DNA of 64,000 bases. Source: Marivita sp041725935 (GTDB taxonomy: Bacteria > Pseudomonadota > Alphaproteobacteria > Rhodobacterales > Rhodobacteraceae). Position numbers and translations under genes: made by a program. The stretch is taken from positions 1-64,000 of the forward strand of contig JBGRQD010000018.1 of the NCBI GenBank assembly GCA_041725935.1, written 5' to 3'. Below the pieces are notes generated by a model, which saw only the letters and a list, made by a program, of their open reading frames with translations, did not search any database and was not told the origin of the DNA. Shown piece after piece: positions 48,925-57,855 of this stretch. Every line of letters begins with the position of its first letter. Position 1 is the stretch's first letter.

Positions 48925-51363
48925 ATGTCCGATTTCCCGACTTCTACCCGTGTTGTCATCATCGGCGGCGGCGTCGTTGGTGCGTCCTGCGCCTATCACA
49001 TCGCCAAGGCGGGCTGGGATTGCGTATTGTTGGAGAAAAACGAGCTAACAGCCGGGTCGACTTGGCACGCAGCCGGGAATTGTCCGTCCTTCAGCACAAG
49101 CTGGGCGGTGATGAACATGCAGCGCTATTCGCTGGCGCTGTATCGGGCCCTCGCGGACGCGGTCGATTACCCGATGAACTACCACGTCACCGGGTCGATC
49201 CGTCTGGGTCATACCAAGGAGCGGATGCAGGAATTCGAACGCGCCCGTGCGATGGGGCGGTATCAGGGCCTCGACCTCGAGATGATGGCGGTGGCCGACA
49301 TCAAGGAGCGTTATCCCTTTATCGAAACCCACGATCTTGCCGGGGGGCTGTATGATCCTGACGACGGCGATATCGACCCCGCGCAGCTGACACAGGCGCT
49401 CGCAAAGGGTGCGCGCCAGATGGGGGCGAAGATCGAACGCTTCTGCCCGGCCACGGGTGTGACCCGCAAAGGCGACGACTGGATCGTGCACACCGACAAG
49501 GGCGACATCACCTGCGAGAAGGTGGTCAACGCAGCGGGCTATTATGCCCAGCAGGTCGGGGAATGGTTCAAACCCTATGGCGGGCGCACCGTGCCGATGG
49601 CGGTGATGAGCCATCAGTACTTCCTGACCGAACCCGTGGCCGAGCTTGAGGCGTGGTCCAAGGAGAACGGCAAGCTGCCGCTCCTGCGGGACGTGGATTC
49701 AAGCTACTATCTGCGGCAGGAAAAGTACGGTCTGAACCTTGGACCGTACGAACGGAACTGCAAGGCGCATTGGGTGACACCAGACGATCCGATGCCCGAC
49801 GATTTCAGCTTTCAGCTCTACCCAGACGACCTTGAACGCCTCGAATGGTATATCGAGGACGCGATGGCCCGCGTGCCGATCCTGGGTGCCTCGGGTGTGG
49901 GCCGGGTGATCAACGGCCCGATCCCCTATGCTCCCGACGGCCTGCCCCTGCTGGGCCCGATGCCCGGCGTGCCCAACGCGTTTGAGGCCTGCGTGTTCAC
50001 CTTTGGGATCACCCAGGGCGGCGGCGCGGGCAAGGTGCTGGCCGAATGGGTCACCGAAGGCCAAACCGAGTGGGACATGTGGTCGGTCGATCCGCGCCGC
50101 TACACCGATTACGCGGATGCCGATTACTGCACCCAGAAAGCGATCGAGGTGTATGGCCACGAATACGCCATGCATTTCCCGCGCCACGCCTGGCCTGCCG
50201 GGCGCGACAAGAAGATGTCGGCGGTGCATGACAAGATCCTCGCGGCAGGCGGGGTTATGGGGGCCTATAACGGCTGGGAACGCGCCAACTGGTTCGCGCA
50301 ACCGGGCGACGACACCTCTGAGAAAGCGACACAGACATGGGCGCGGTCCGGCCCCTGGCAGCAGCGCATCAAGGAAGAATGCGAAGCGGTGCGGGACGCG
50401 GCGGGCGTGATCGCCATTTCCGGCTTCACGCGCCTGTCGGTCGAAGGTCCGGGTGCGCGCGCCCATGTAGATGCGCTTACCTGTTCGGCCCTGCCGAAAC
50501 CGGGGCGCGTTGGTCTCGCCTATTTCCCGGACGACCGGGGGCGCATCCTGACGGAAATGTCGGTGATTCCGCAAAGCGACGAGGCGATCTGGCTCATCAC
50601 CGCCGCCGTGGCGCAATGGCACGATCGCGACGTGCTGCTGCGCAACCTGCCCGAGGGAATAGCCCTGCATGACCGCACGACGAAATACGAATGTTTCCTC
50701 GTCACCGGCCCCAAGGCGCGCGATATGCTGGCTCCGCTGACCGATGCCGACCTGACGCTGCCCTGGCTGTCTTATCAGGAAGCGGACGTCTGCGGCGCGT
50801 CTTGCGTTCTGCTGCGGGTGTCCTTCGCCGGTGAGCTGGGCTGGGAGGTGCATTGCCTGACCGAAGATGCGCCCAAGATCTACGATGCCATCCTGAGCGC
50901 AGGCGCAAAACCCTTCGGCATGTACGCGCTGAATGCGCTGCGCATCGAAAAGGGCTACCGCGCGTGGAAGGGCGATCTGTCGACGGATTACACGATGCTG
51001 CAAGGCGGGTTGGACCGGTTCGTCAAGCTCGACAAGCCGCAGGATTTCCCCGGCAAGGCAGCTCTGCAAAACGAAAAACAGCAAGGCGTGACCAAACGCT
51101 TCGTCACGCTGATCGTTGATGCGGGCGACCACGATGCGCCCTACATGTCGACGCTCTGGCATGACGGACAGGTTGTCGGAGAAACCACGTCGGGCGACTG
51201 GGGCTACCGCGTCGGTGCCTCCATCGCGCTCGGCGTGCTGCGCGCCGACCTGGCCGTGCCGGGCACGGAACTTCGGATCGACATCTACGGCGAAATGCGC
51301 AAGGCGGTGGTCCAGAAGGATGAACCCCTTTGGGATCCGCAAAACGAAAGGCTGCGCGCATGA
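48925..51363 (+). CDS. dimethylglycine/sarcosine dehydrogenase-like flavoprotein, paralogue 1
   Basis: This 812-residue two-part enzyme has an N-terminal FAD oxidoreductase (G14-G-G16 motif) with H48 in GSTWHAAG, the residue that carries covalent FAD in dimethylglycine dehydrogenase. A C-terminal GcvT-like folate domain (from about 450) would capture the removed methyl as 5,10-methylene-THF. It demethylates an N-methylated glycine or a related methylamine. AGGAG precedes the ATG. The next gene overlaps by ATGA. Differences from paralogue 2 after WHAAG suggest different substrates. Confidence 0.86.
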   Translation: MSDFPTSTRVVIIGGGVVGASCAYHIAKAGWDCVLLEKNELTAGSTWHAAGNCPSFSTSWAVMNMQRYSLALYRALADAVDYPMNYHVTGSIRLGHTKERMQEFERARAMGRYQGLDLEMMAVADIKERYPFIETHDLAGGLYDPDDGDIDPAQLTQALAKGARQMGAKIERFCPATGVTRKGDDWIVHTDKGDITCEKVVNAAGYYAQQVGEWFKPYGGRTVPMAVMSHQYFLTEPVAELEAWSKENGKLPLLRDVDSSYYLRQEKYGLNLGPYERNCKAHWVTPDDPMPDDFSFQLYPDDLERLEWYIEDAMARVPILGASGVGRVINGPIPYAPDGLPLLGPMPGVPNAFEACVFTFGITQGGGAGKVLAEWVTEGQTEWDMWSVDPRRYTDYADADYCTQKAIEVYGHEYAMHFPRHAWPAGRDKKMSAVHDKILAAGGVMGAYNGWERANWFAQPGDDTSEKATQTWARSGPWQQRIKEECEAVRDAAGVIAISGFTRLSVEGPGARAHVDALTCSALPKPGRVGLAYFPDDRGRILTEMSVIPQSDEAIWLITAAVAQWHDRDVLLRNLPEGIALHDRTTKYECFLVTGPKARDMLAPLTDADLTLPWLSYQEADVCGASCVLLRVSFAGELGWEVHCLTEDAPKIYDAILSAGAKPFGMYALNALRIEKGYRAWKGDLSTDYTMLQGGLDRFVKLDKPQDFPGKAALQNEKQQGVTKRFVTLIVDAGDHDAPYMSTLWHDGQVVGETTSGDWGYRVGASIALGVLRADLAVPGTELRIDIYGEMRKAVVQKDEPLWDPQNERLRA

Positions 51364-52232
51364 CGATCACGATTCTGGACGGTGGGATGGGTCAGGAACT
51401 CGTCCACCGCTCCGGTGCCAAACCAACTCCGCTCTGGGCAACGCAGGTTATGATCGACATGCCGCATCTGGTGCGGGACATACATTCCGACTACTTCGCC
51501 GCCGGTGCACATATCGCCACCGCGAACACCTATGCTATCCACCGTGACCGGCTGCTGGGCACCGGGTTGGAAGACAGGTTTCACGACCTGCACCGCATAG
51601 CAATTGACATGGCCCTTGCTGCACGCGATGCGCATGGATCGGGTCGGGTCGCCGGAGCCATCGGACCCCTGGGCGCGTCCTACCGCGCAGATGTGCAGCC
51701 GCCACATGACGAAGCCGTGCGGCTTTATGCCGAAGTGGCGGGGCTGCTGGCGCCCGACTGCGATCTGCTTCTGATCGAAACCGTGGCCTCGGTCGCACAG
51801 ACCCGCGCCGCGCTTGAAGGTGCCTTGGGCCATGGCAAACCGGTCTGGATCGCCTTCACCGTGGATGACGCCGATGGCACACGCTTGAGGTCCGGCGAGC
51901 CTTTGGCCGATGCCGTGGCGCTGTCCACCGGCGCGGCTGCCCTTCTGGCCAATTGCTCCGCCCCCGAGGCGATGCCTCAGGCGGTCGACATCCTCAAGGT
52001 CAGCGGCAAACCGGTGGGAGCCTATGCCAATGCGTTCAAAACGATCACCAAGGAGTTCCTTCAGGACAAGCCCACCGTCGATGCGCTGACAGCGCGCCGC
52101 GACATGGGGCCCGAGGCCTATGCTGATCAGGCCGCGATCTGGGTCGATCATGGCGCGTCGATCCTTGGCGGGTGCTGCGAAACGGGTCCGGCCCATATCG
52201 CCAAGCTTGCCCAGCGGTTTGCCGGAACCTGA
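51360..52232 (+). CDS. homocysteine S-methyltransferase (BHMT-like)
   Basis: This 290-residue TIM-barrel enzyme transfers a methyl group to homocysteine, giving methionine. The zinc ligands C199, C272 and C273 (LANCS, GGCCET) are present, as is the N-terminal LDGGMGQEL. Between two DMGDH-like genes the donor is most likely glycine betaine, which would yield dimethylglycine for the neighbouring dehydrogenases. S-methylmethionine is the alternative. The start codon overlaps the upstream stop (ATGA). Confidence 0.88.
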   Translation: MTITILDGGMGQELVHRSGAKPTPLWATQVMIDMPHLVRDIHSDYFAAGAHIATANTYAIHRDRLLGTGLEDRFHDLHRIAIDMALAARDAHGSGRVAGAIGPLGASYRADVQPPHDEAVRLYAEVAGLLAPDCDLLLIETVASVAQTRAALEGALGHGKPVWIAFTVDDADGTRLRSGEPLADAVALSTGAAALLANCSAPEAMPQAVDILKVSGKPVGAYANAFKTITKEFLQDKPTVDALTARRDMGPEAYADQAAIWVDHGASILGGCCETGPAHIAKLAQRFAGT

Positions 52233-52247
52233 CCGGGAATGCGCGCG

Positions 52248-52278
52248 CCCCTGCTTCTTCTCTTTCCAAATACGCAAA
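52248..52278 (+). repeat. 31-bp gene-end element, copy 1
   Basis: This 31-base sequence begins CCCCTGCTTCTTCTCTTTCC and ends with CAAATACGCAAA. It occurs again in exact reverse complement at 55523-55553. Relative to the gene it follows, both copies have the same orientation: 15 bases after the homocysteine methyltransferase stop and 24 bases after the aldehyde dehydrogenase stop. Confidence 0.85.
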
Positions 52279-52339
52279 TGCGCGCTTTGCCAGACAATGC
52301 GGCATCGCGCATCTCAGCCCCGCTTCAAGGAGATCATTC

Positions 52340-54784
52340 ATGACCTTGCCCCCCCATGCCCGCGCCGTGATCATCGGTGGGGGTGTCGTCGGCTGTTCTG
52401 TCGCCTATCACCTGACCAAGCTGGGCTGGACCGACGTGGTGCTGCTGGAACGCAAGCAGTTGACCTCGGGCACGACATGGCATGCGGCGGGTCTGATCGG
52501 GCAGTTGCGGGCCTCGTCCAACATGACGAAGCTCGCGAAATACACGGCTGATCTTTATTCCACGATTGAGGCGGAAACCGGGGTTGCCACGGGGTTTCGG
52601 AAGGTCGGGTCGATCTCGGTCGCTCTGACCCATGAGCGGCACGAGGAGTTGCGCCGCTCTGCCGCCATGGCGCGGGCTTTTGGTGTCCCGGTCGAGGAAA
52701 TCGACACGGCCGAGATCAAGCGGATGTACCCGCATCTCAACATCAGTGATGTGGTTGGCGGGGTCTACCTGCCCAGCGACGGACAGGGCGATCCGGCCAA
52801 TATCGCACTGGCGATGGCCAAGGGCGCGCGGCAGCGCGCGGCGCAGATTGTAGAACGCGTCAAGGCCACGGGCATTTCCCGTACCGGGCGGCGGATCACC
52901 TCTGTCGATTGGGCGTCGGAAGACGGCGACACCGGCACGATCACCTGCGATCATGTCGTGAATTGCGCGGGGATGTGGGGCCGGGAGGTGGGGCAGATGC
53001 TTGGGTTCAATGTCCCGCTTCAGGCCTGCGAGCATTTCTACATCGTCTCCGAACCCATCGCAGGGCTGTCGGCGCTTCCGGTGCTGCGAGTGCCGGATGA
53101 ATGCGCCTATTACAAGGAAGACGCAGGCAAGATGATGCTGGGGGCCTTCGAGCCTGTCTCGAAACCTTGGGCACTGAGCGGCATTCCCGAGAGTTTCGAG
53201 TTCGACCAGCTGCCCGAGGATTTCGACCATTTCGAGCCGATCCTGGAGGCGGCGGTGAACCGCATGCCGATGCTGGCCGAGGCGGGGATTCACACGTTCT
53301 TCAATGGGCCGGAAAGCTTTACGCCCGACAACTCCTACTACCTTGGCCAAGCGCGCGAGATGGACAATGTCTGGGTCGCCGCCGGGTTCAACTCCATCGG
53401 CATCCAGTCGGCGGGTGGGGCTGGCATGGCGCTGGCGCAATGGATGGAGGACGGCGCGAAACCGTTCGATCTGGGCGACGTGGACATCGCCCGCGCCCAG
53501 CCTTTCCAGCGCAATCGGCGCTATCTCAAGGAGCGTGTGACCGAGACTTTGGGTCTGCTCTATGCCGACCATTATCCGTACCGCCAGAAGGCAACAGCAC
53601 GCGGCGTGCGGCGGACGCCGTTTCATCAGCAGCTTCTGAATCGGGGCGCCGTCATGGGGGAAATCGCCGGTTGGGAACGGGCCAACTGGTATGCGACCGA
53701 AGGCCAGACGCCCGAATACGCCTATAGCTGGAAGCGGCAGAATTTCTTTGACAACGCCGCGCGCGAACACAAGGCGATCCGTGAGAATGTGGGCCTTTAC
53801 GACATGTCCTCCTTCGGCAAGCTGCGGGTCGAAGGCCCGGAGGCGGAGGCGTTTCTGAACCATGTCTGCGGTGCCGACATGTCGGTGCCAGTGGGCAAGA
53901 TCGTCTATACGCAGTTCCTGAACACACGCGGCGGGATCGAGGCGGATGTGACCGTCACGCGACTGTCGGAGACCTGTTATCTCGTGGTCACCCCCGCCGC
54001 GACGCGCGCGGCCGATCAGACGTGGCTCCAGCGTCACGTGGGCGATCAGCGTGTTGTGATCACCGATGTCACGGCTGGCGAAGGCGTGCTTGCCATCATG
54101 GGGCCGAATGCGCGCAAATTCATGCAGGCGGTGTCGCCGGATGATTTCTCGAACGAGGCCAACCCGTTCGGCACCGCGCAGGAGATCGAGATCGGTCTGG
54201 GCACCGCGCGGGTGCACCGGGTGTCCTATGTCGGAGAGCTGGGCTGGGAGATCTATATCTCTGCAGATCAGGCCGAGCATGTGTTCGAAACTCTCTGGGA
54301 GGCAGGGCAGGATCACGGGCTGACGCTGTGCGGGATGCATGCGATGGACACCTGCCGGATCGAAAAGGCGTTTCGGCATTTCGGCCATGACATCACCTGC
54401 GAGGATCACGTTCTTGAGGCAGGTCTCGGATTTGCCGTCAAAACCGTGAAACCGGATTTCATCGGACGCGATGCCGTTTTGCAAAAGCGCGATGCCGGTT
54501 TGCAAACACGTCTGGTGCAGTTCCGACTGACCGATCCGGAACCGCTGCTTTACCACCACGAACCGATCCTGCGGGACGGGAAGATCGTGGGCTATCTGAG
54601 TTCGGGTGCCTATGGACACCATCTGGGCGGCGCCATCGGCATGGGCTACGTGCCCTGCGCCGGGGAAAGCGCGGAGCAGGTGATGGCATCAACCTACGAG
54701 ATCGACGTGGCGGGCACGCGGGTGCGGGCGGAGGCGTCGCTGAAGCCGATGTATGATCCGGGGTCAGAGCGGGTGAAGGCGTAG
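52340..54784 (+). CDS. dimethylglycine/sarcosine dehydrogenase-like flavoprotein, paralogue 2
   Basis: This 814-residue paralogue of the protein at 48925 has FAD motif IIGGGVVG, H48 in TSGTTWHAAG for covalent FAD and a GcvT-like C-terminal domain ending in ASLKPMYDPGSERVKA. Two such genes around a BHMT-like gene could supply the dimethylglycine and sarcosine steps of betaine breakdown, which is inference. AAGGAG precedes the ATG. The gene is 107 bp from the methyltransferase, with the 31-bp element between. Two TTTGCAAA octamers 21 bp apart lie inside (54478 and 54499). Confidence 0.87.
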   Translation: MTLPPHARAVIIGGGVVGCSVAYHLTKLGWTDVVLLERKQLTSGTTWHAAGLIGQLRASSNMTKLAKYTADLYSTIEAETGVATGFRKVGSISVALTHERHEELRRSAAMARAFGVPVEEIDTAEIKRMYPHLNISDVVGGVYLPSDGQGDPANIALAMAKGARQRAAQIVERVKATGISRTGRRITSVDWASEDGDTGTITCDHVVNCAGMWGREVGQMLGFNVPLQACEHFYIVSEPIAGLSALPVLRVPDECAYYKEDAGKMMLGAFEPVSKPWALSGIPESFEFDQLPEDFDHFEPILEAAVNRMPMLAEAGIHTFFNGPESFTPDNSYYLGQAREMDNVWVAAGFNSIGIQSAGGAGMALAQWMEDGAKPFDLGDVDIARAQPFQRNRRYLKERVTETLGLLYADHYPYRQKATARGVRRTPFHQQLLNRGAVMGEIAGWERANWYATEGQTPEYAYSWKRQNFFDNAAREHKAIRENVGLYDMSSFGKLRVEGPEAEAFLNHVCGADMSVPVGKIVYTQFLNTRGGIEADVTVTRLSETCYLVVTPAATRAADQTWLQRHVGDQRVVITDVTAGEGVLAIMGPNARKFMQAVSPDDFSNEANPFGTAQEIEIGLGTARVHRVSYVGELGWEIYISADQAEHVFETLWEAGQDHGLTLCGMHAMDTCRIEKAFRHFGHDITCEDHVLEAGLGFAVKTVKPDFIGRDAVLQKRDAGLQTRLVQFRLTDPEPLLYHHEPILRDGKIVGYLSSGAYGHHLGGAIGMGYVPCAGESAEQVMASTYEIDVAGTRVRAEASLKPMYDPGSERVKA

Positions 54785-54827
54785 CCGGGTCCTTGTCCCT
54801 GCGCGCCAAGCTGCGTAGAGCGGGGGC

Positions 54828-55472
54828 ATGACAGACTATAGACCCCCCGACACGCCGCTGGACGTGCTGCACGAGGATCATCAGATCCTGATCGTGAACA
54901 AACCTGCGGGCCTGTTGTCTGTTCCGGGAAAGACGCCGGAATTGGCCGATTGCCTGATTGCCCGGCTCGAGATTGCCTATCCGCAGGTGCTGCTGGTGCA
55001 TCGGCTGGACCGCGACACGTCGGGTGTGATGGTCTTTGCCCTGACGCCACATGCCCAGCGCCATCTCGGGCTGCAATTCGAGAAGCGACAGACAAAGAAG
55101 ACCTATCTGGCCCGCGTGACCGGGCGGCTGAAGCCGAAGACCGGCACGGTGGACCTGCCGCTGATCGTGGATTGGCCGAACCGGCCCTTGCAGATGGTGG
55201 ACCATGAGACCGGCAAACCGGCGGTGACCGATTGGCGGGTGATGAAAGCCTCGGACACGGAAAGCCGGGTGCAGCTTTACCCGCAGACCGGGCGCAGCCA
55301 CCAGTTGCGGGTGCATATGCTGGCGCTGGGGCACCCGATCCTTGGCGATCCGCTTTATGCACCTGAAACGGCGGATCAGTATCCCCGGATGATGCTGCAT
55401 GCCGAGGAATTGCGCCTGCGCCATCCCGATGGTGGGGCTGGCATGAAATTTCGGGTCAAGGCACCCTTCTGA
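54828..55472 (+). CDS. RluA-family pseudouridine synthase
   Basis: This 214-residue rRNA/tRNA pseudouridine synthase has motif HRLDRDTSG with catalytic D61 and the QTGRSHQLRVHM motif III. There is no S4 domain, as in RluA itself (23S U746 and tRNA U32). The exact target is uncertain. It follows the second DMGDH-like gene by 43 bp, probably a chance neighbour co-transcribed with it, and ends at a terminator. Confidence 0.9.
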   Translation: MTDYRPPDTPLDVLHEDHQILIVNKPAGLLSVPGKTPELADCLIARLEIAYPQVLLVHRLDRDTSGVMVFALTPHAQRHLGLQFEKRQTKKTYLARVTGRLKPKTGTVDLPLIVDWPNRPLQMVDHETGKPAVTDWRVMKASDTESRVQLYPQTGRSHQLRVHMLALGHPILGDPLYAPETADQYPRMMLHAEELRLRHPDGGAGMKFRVKAPF

Positions 55473-55502
55473 GAGGTATCGAACGCTGACGCGTCCGACA
55501 GG

Positions 55503-55525
55503 CGCAGCCTGCGGCTGCGTTTTTT
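55503..55525 (+). terminator. rho-independent terminator of the RluA-family gene
   Basis: CGCAGCC and GGCTGCG form a 7-bp stem with a TGC loop followed by TTTTTT, 30 bases after the stop. Confidence 0.9.
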
Positions 55526-55553
55526 GCGTATTTGGAAAGAGAAGAAGCAGGGG
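55523..55553 (-). repeat. 31-bp gene-end element, copy 2
   Basis: Exact reverse complement of 52248-52278. Here the element forms the descending arm and tail of the aldehyde dehydrogenase 3' hairpin: on the minus strand GCAGGGG/CCCCTGC (55566-55547) is followed by TTCTTCTCTTTCC. It therefore probably belongs to transcript ends. Confidence 0.85.
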
Positions 55554-55566
55554 ACTGTGCCCCTGC
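55547..55566 (-). terminator. hairpin after the aldehyde dehydrogenase gene
   Basis: On the minus strand GCAGGGG pairs with CCCCTGC around a 6-base loop, then a pyrimidine tract TTCTTCTCTTTCC, which is the 31-bp element. Confidence 0.7.
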
Positions 55567-55577
55567 CCCAAGGGCTT

Positions 55578-57017
55578 TTATTCCGCGGCCCAGCCGGAAA
55601 CCGCTTTGACCTCGAGGAAATCCTCGATGCCCCAGACGCCGCCTTCGCGCCCGTTGCCGGATTGCTTCATGCCCCCGAAGGGCGATCCGGCAGAGCGGCC
55701 GATACCGTTCATTTCAACCATGCCCGACCGCAGCTGGCGGGCCAGCCGGTTGCGCCGCGCGCCGTCTTCGCTCTGGACGTAGTTGGTCAGGCCGTAGACC
55801 GTGTCGTTGGCGACGCGCACCGCTTCTTCTTCGGTGTCGAACTTCATGATCGACAGAACCGGGCCAAAGATTTCCTCGCGGGCGATCGTCATGTCATTGG
55901 TCACATCCGCGAACACGGTGGGACGGACGTAGAACCCCTTGTTGAGACCTTCGGGGCGACCCAGACCGCCTGTCACCAGCCGCGCGCCTTCGTCGATGCC
56001 GACCTGGATCAGGTCCTGGATTTTCTGCCATTGCGTGGCGTTCACCACTGGACCGATATGGCGGCCTTCGGCAGACGCCGGACCGACGCTGACCTTCGAG
56101 GCGATCTCGCCCGCCTCTTCGACCACGCGGTCATAAATCGGCGCTTCGACCATCATGCGCGAGGGTGCGTTGCAGGACTGGCCGGTGTTCTGCATCATGT
56201 GCAGCACGCCGCGCTTGACCGCCTTTTCATCTGCGTCGGCGAAGATCAGGTTGGCGCCCTTGCCGCCCAGTTCCAGATGCACGCGCTTGAGCGTGTCGGC
56301 GGCGGATTTGGAAATCAGCTTGCCCGCGCGGCTGGAGCCGGTGAAGCTGACCATGTCGATGTGTTCGTGCGCGGAGAGTTGCGATCCGACACCTGCGCCA
56401 TCGCCGTTCACAAGGTTGAACACACCCGGCGGGAACCCGGCCTCGTGCATCATCTCGGCAAAGAGCATCGCGTCGAGCGGGCTTTCCTCGGACGGCTTCA
56501 ATACCATCGTGCAGCCCGCGATCGCGGCCGCGCCCACCTTGAGCGTGACCTGGTTCATCGGCCAGTTCCACGGGGTGATCAGCGCGCAGACACCCACCGC
56601 TTCGTAGATGATGCGGTCCTTGGGGCTGTGATCGTTCAGCGGGCGGTCGAATTCGAAGCCTTTGGCGGCATCGATGAAATTCTGAAGATGCCACGTGCCT
56701 GCGCCGACCTGGCTGGAGCGGGCCATGTCGATCGGCGCGCCCATTTCCATGCTGATCGCCTGCCCCATCTCCTCGCCGCGCGACTTGTAGATTTCGAGCA
56801 GTTTCTCGACCAGCGCGATCCGCTCGGCAGGCGGGGTCGCCATCCAGGACGGGAAGGCGGATTTGGCGGCGGCAACGGCAGCATCGGTATCGGCCTGACC
56901 ACCCAGCGAGATCACGGCGCAGGGGTCTTCGGTCGACGGATCAATGACGTGGTAATCCCGGCCATCGACCGCATCGACCCATGCCCCGTTGATGTAGAAC
57001 TGGCGTTTCTCGATCAT
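55578..57017 (-). CDS. NAD(P)-dependent aldehyde dehydrogenase
   Basis: This 479-residue ALDH has the active-site N151, E249 (LELGGK) and C282 (NTGQSCNAPSRMMV) and the GSSRAGK cofactor loop. The substrate is uncertain. Close to methylated-amine genes it could oxidise betaine-aldehyde-like or other small aldehydes, but this is only neighbourhood evidence. It is on the opposite strand to the DMGDH operon and divergent from the peroxiredoxin gene by 129 bp. Confidence 0.9.
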   Translation of the reverse strand: MIEKRQFYINGAWVDAVDGRDYHVIDPSTEDPCAVISLGGQADTDAAVAAAKSAFPSWMATPPAERIALVEKLLEIYKSRGEEMGQAISMEMGAPIDMARSSQVGAGTWHLQNFIDAAKGFEFDRPLNDHSPKDRIIYEAVGVCALITPWNWPMNQVTLKVGAAAIAGCTMVLKPSEESPLDAMLFAEMMHEAGFPPGVFNLVNGDGAGVGSQLSAHEHIDMVSFTGSSRAGKLISKSAADTLKRVHLELGGKGANLIFADADEKAVKRGVLHMMQNTGQSCNAPSRMMVEAPIYDRVVEEAGEIASKVSVGPASAEGRHIGPVVNATQWQKIQDLIQVGIDEGARLVTGGLGRPEGLNKGFYVRPTVFADVTNDMTIAREEIFGPVLSIMKFDTEEEAVRVANDTVYGLTNYVQSEDGARRNRLARQLRSGMVEMNGIGRSAGSPFGGMKQSGNGREGGVWGIEDFLEVKAVSGWAAE

Positions 57018-57146
57018 CTGTCTGTCTCCCTTCAGAGCATTTCGGCGGACACTGTGTCACCCCGGCCATCCGCTCGCAAGGGGGTGCAACGGCTGACCAA
57101 GCCCCCTATGTAACAGGCGGAGATCAACCCCGAGAAGGAGGCAAAT

Positions 57147-57800
57147 ATGGGCCTGCGTATCAATGATGTAATCCCCGATCTGACCGTGGACACCGATCAG
57201 GGCACACTCAGCCTGCATGACTGGATCGGCGACAGCTGGGCCATCCTGTTCTCTCATCCAAAGGATTTCACCCCCGTCTGCACAACCGAGTTCGGCGCTG
57301 TGGCACAATTGGCCGATGAATGGGAGCGACGCGCCACCAAGGTGATGGGCATTTCGGTTGACGGTGTCGAGGATCACAAGCGGTGGAAAAACGATATCGA
57401 GGCGACCGCAGGCTGCAAAGCCGGGTTCCCGATCATCGCGGATGAAGACCTGACCGTGGCCAAGGCGTTCGACATGCTGCCTGCGGAATACGCGCTGCCC
57501 GATGGTCGCACACCTGCCGACAGCGCAACCGTGCGCGTCGTGTTCATCATCGGGCCGGACAAGAAGCTGAAGCTTAGCATGACCTATCCGATGACCGTGG
57601 GGCGCAATTTTGCCGAAGTACTGCGCGCGCTGGATGCGCTCCAGACCTCGGCACGGGAGAACGTCGCGATGCCCGCGAACTGGACCGTGGGTGAGGACGT
57701 GATCATACCAGTGGCCGTGAACGACGCGGACGCGATTGCCAAGTACGGGCAGATCAACACGGTCCTGCCCTATCTGCGTACAGCCAAGCTGCCGCTGTAA
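57147..57800 (+). CDS. 1-Cys peroxiredoxin (Prx6 type)
   Basis: This 217-residue thiol peroxidase reduces peroxides. The peroxidatic C45 sits in FTPVCTTEFG and the long C-terminal dimerisation domain (YLRTAKLPL end) marks the Prx6/1-Cys class. GAGAAGGAGG precedes the ATG. It belongs to the oxidative-stress theme of the window. No peroxiredoxin reductase gene is adjacent. Confidence 0.94.
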   Translation: MGLRINDVIPDLTVDTDQGTLSLHDWIGDSWAILFSHPKDFTPVCTTEFGAVAQLADEWERRATKVMGISVDGVEDHKRWKNDIEATAGCKAGFPIIADEDLTVAKAFDMLPAEYALPDGRTPADSATVRVVFIIGPDKKLKLSMTYPMTVGRNFAEVLRALDALQTSARENVAMPANWTVGEDVIIPVAVNDADAIAKYGQINTVLPYLRTAKLPL

Positions 57801-57828
57801 ATCCAGCGGGACGCATGTTTGGATTTGG

Positions 57829-57855
57829 GCCGGGGGATCACTCCTCCGGCTTTTT
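57829..57855 (+). terminator. rho-independent terminator of the peroxiredoxin gene
   Basis: GCCGGGGGA and TCCTCCGGC form a 9-bp stem (one G-U pair) with a TCAC loop and TTTTT, reaching the stop of the convergent OmpA-family gene. Confidence 0.88.

Noticed and set aside
54478..54506. Two TTTGCAAA octamers 21 bp apart inside the second DMGDH-like gene, same spacing as the R-M arrays
   Set aside because: They encode a local protein pattern (RDAVLQK, RDAGLQT) at the normal length of the GcvT-like domain, so the spacing is probably a by-product of similar codons and not a third operator array.
52334..54622. 762-codon minus-strand frame opposite the second DMGDH-like gene
   Set aside because: Antisense shadow. 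The plus strand encodes a clear flavoprotein with catalytic motifs.
55524..57113. 529-codon plus-strand frame opposite the aldehyde dehydrogenase
   Set aside because: The minus strand has complete ALDH active-site motifs, and the frame starts inside the 31-bp element.
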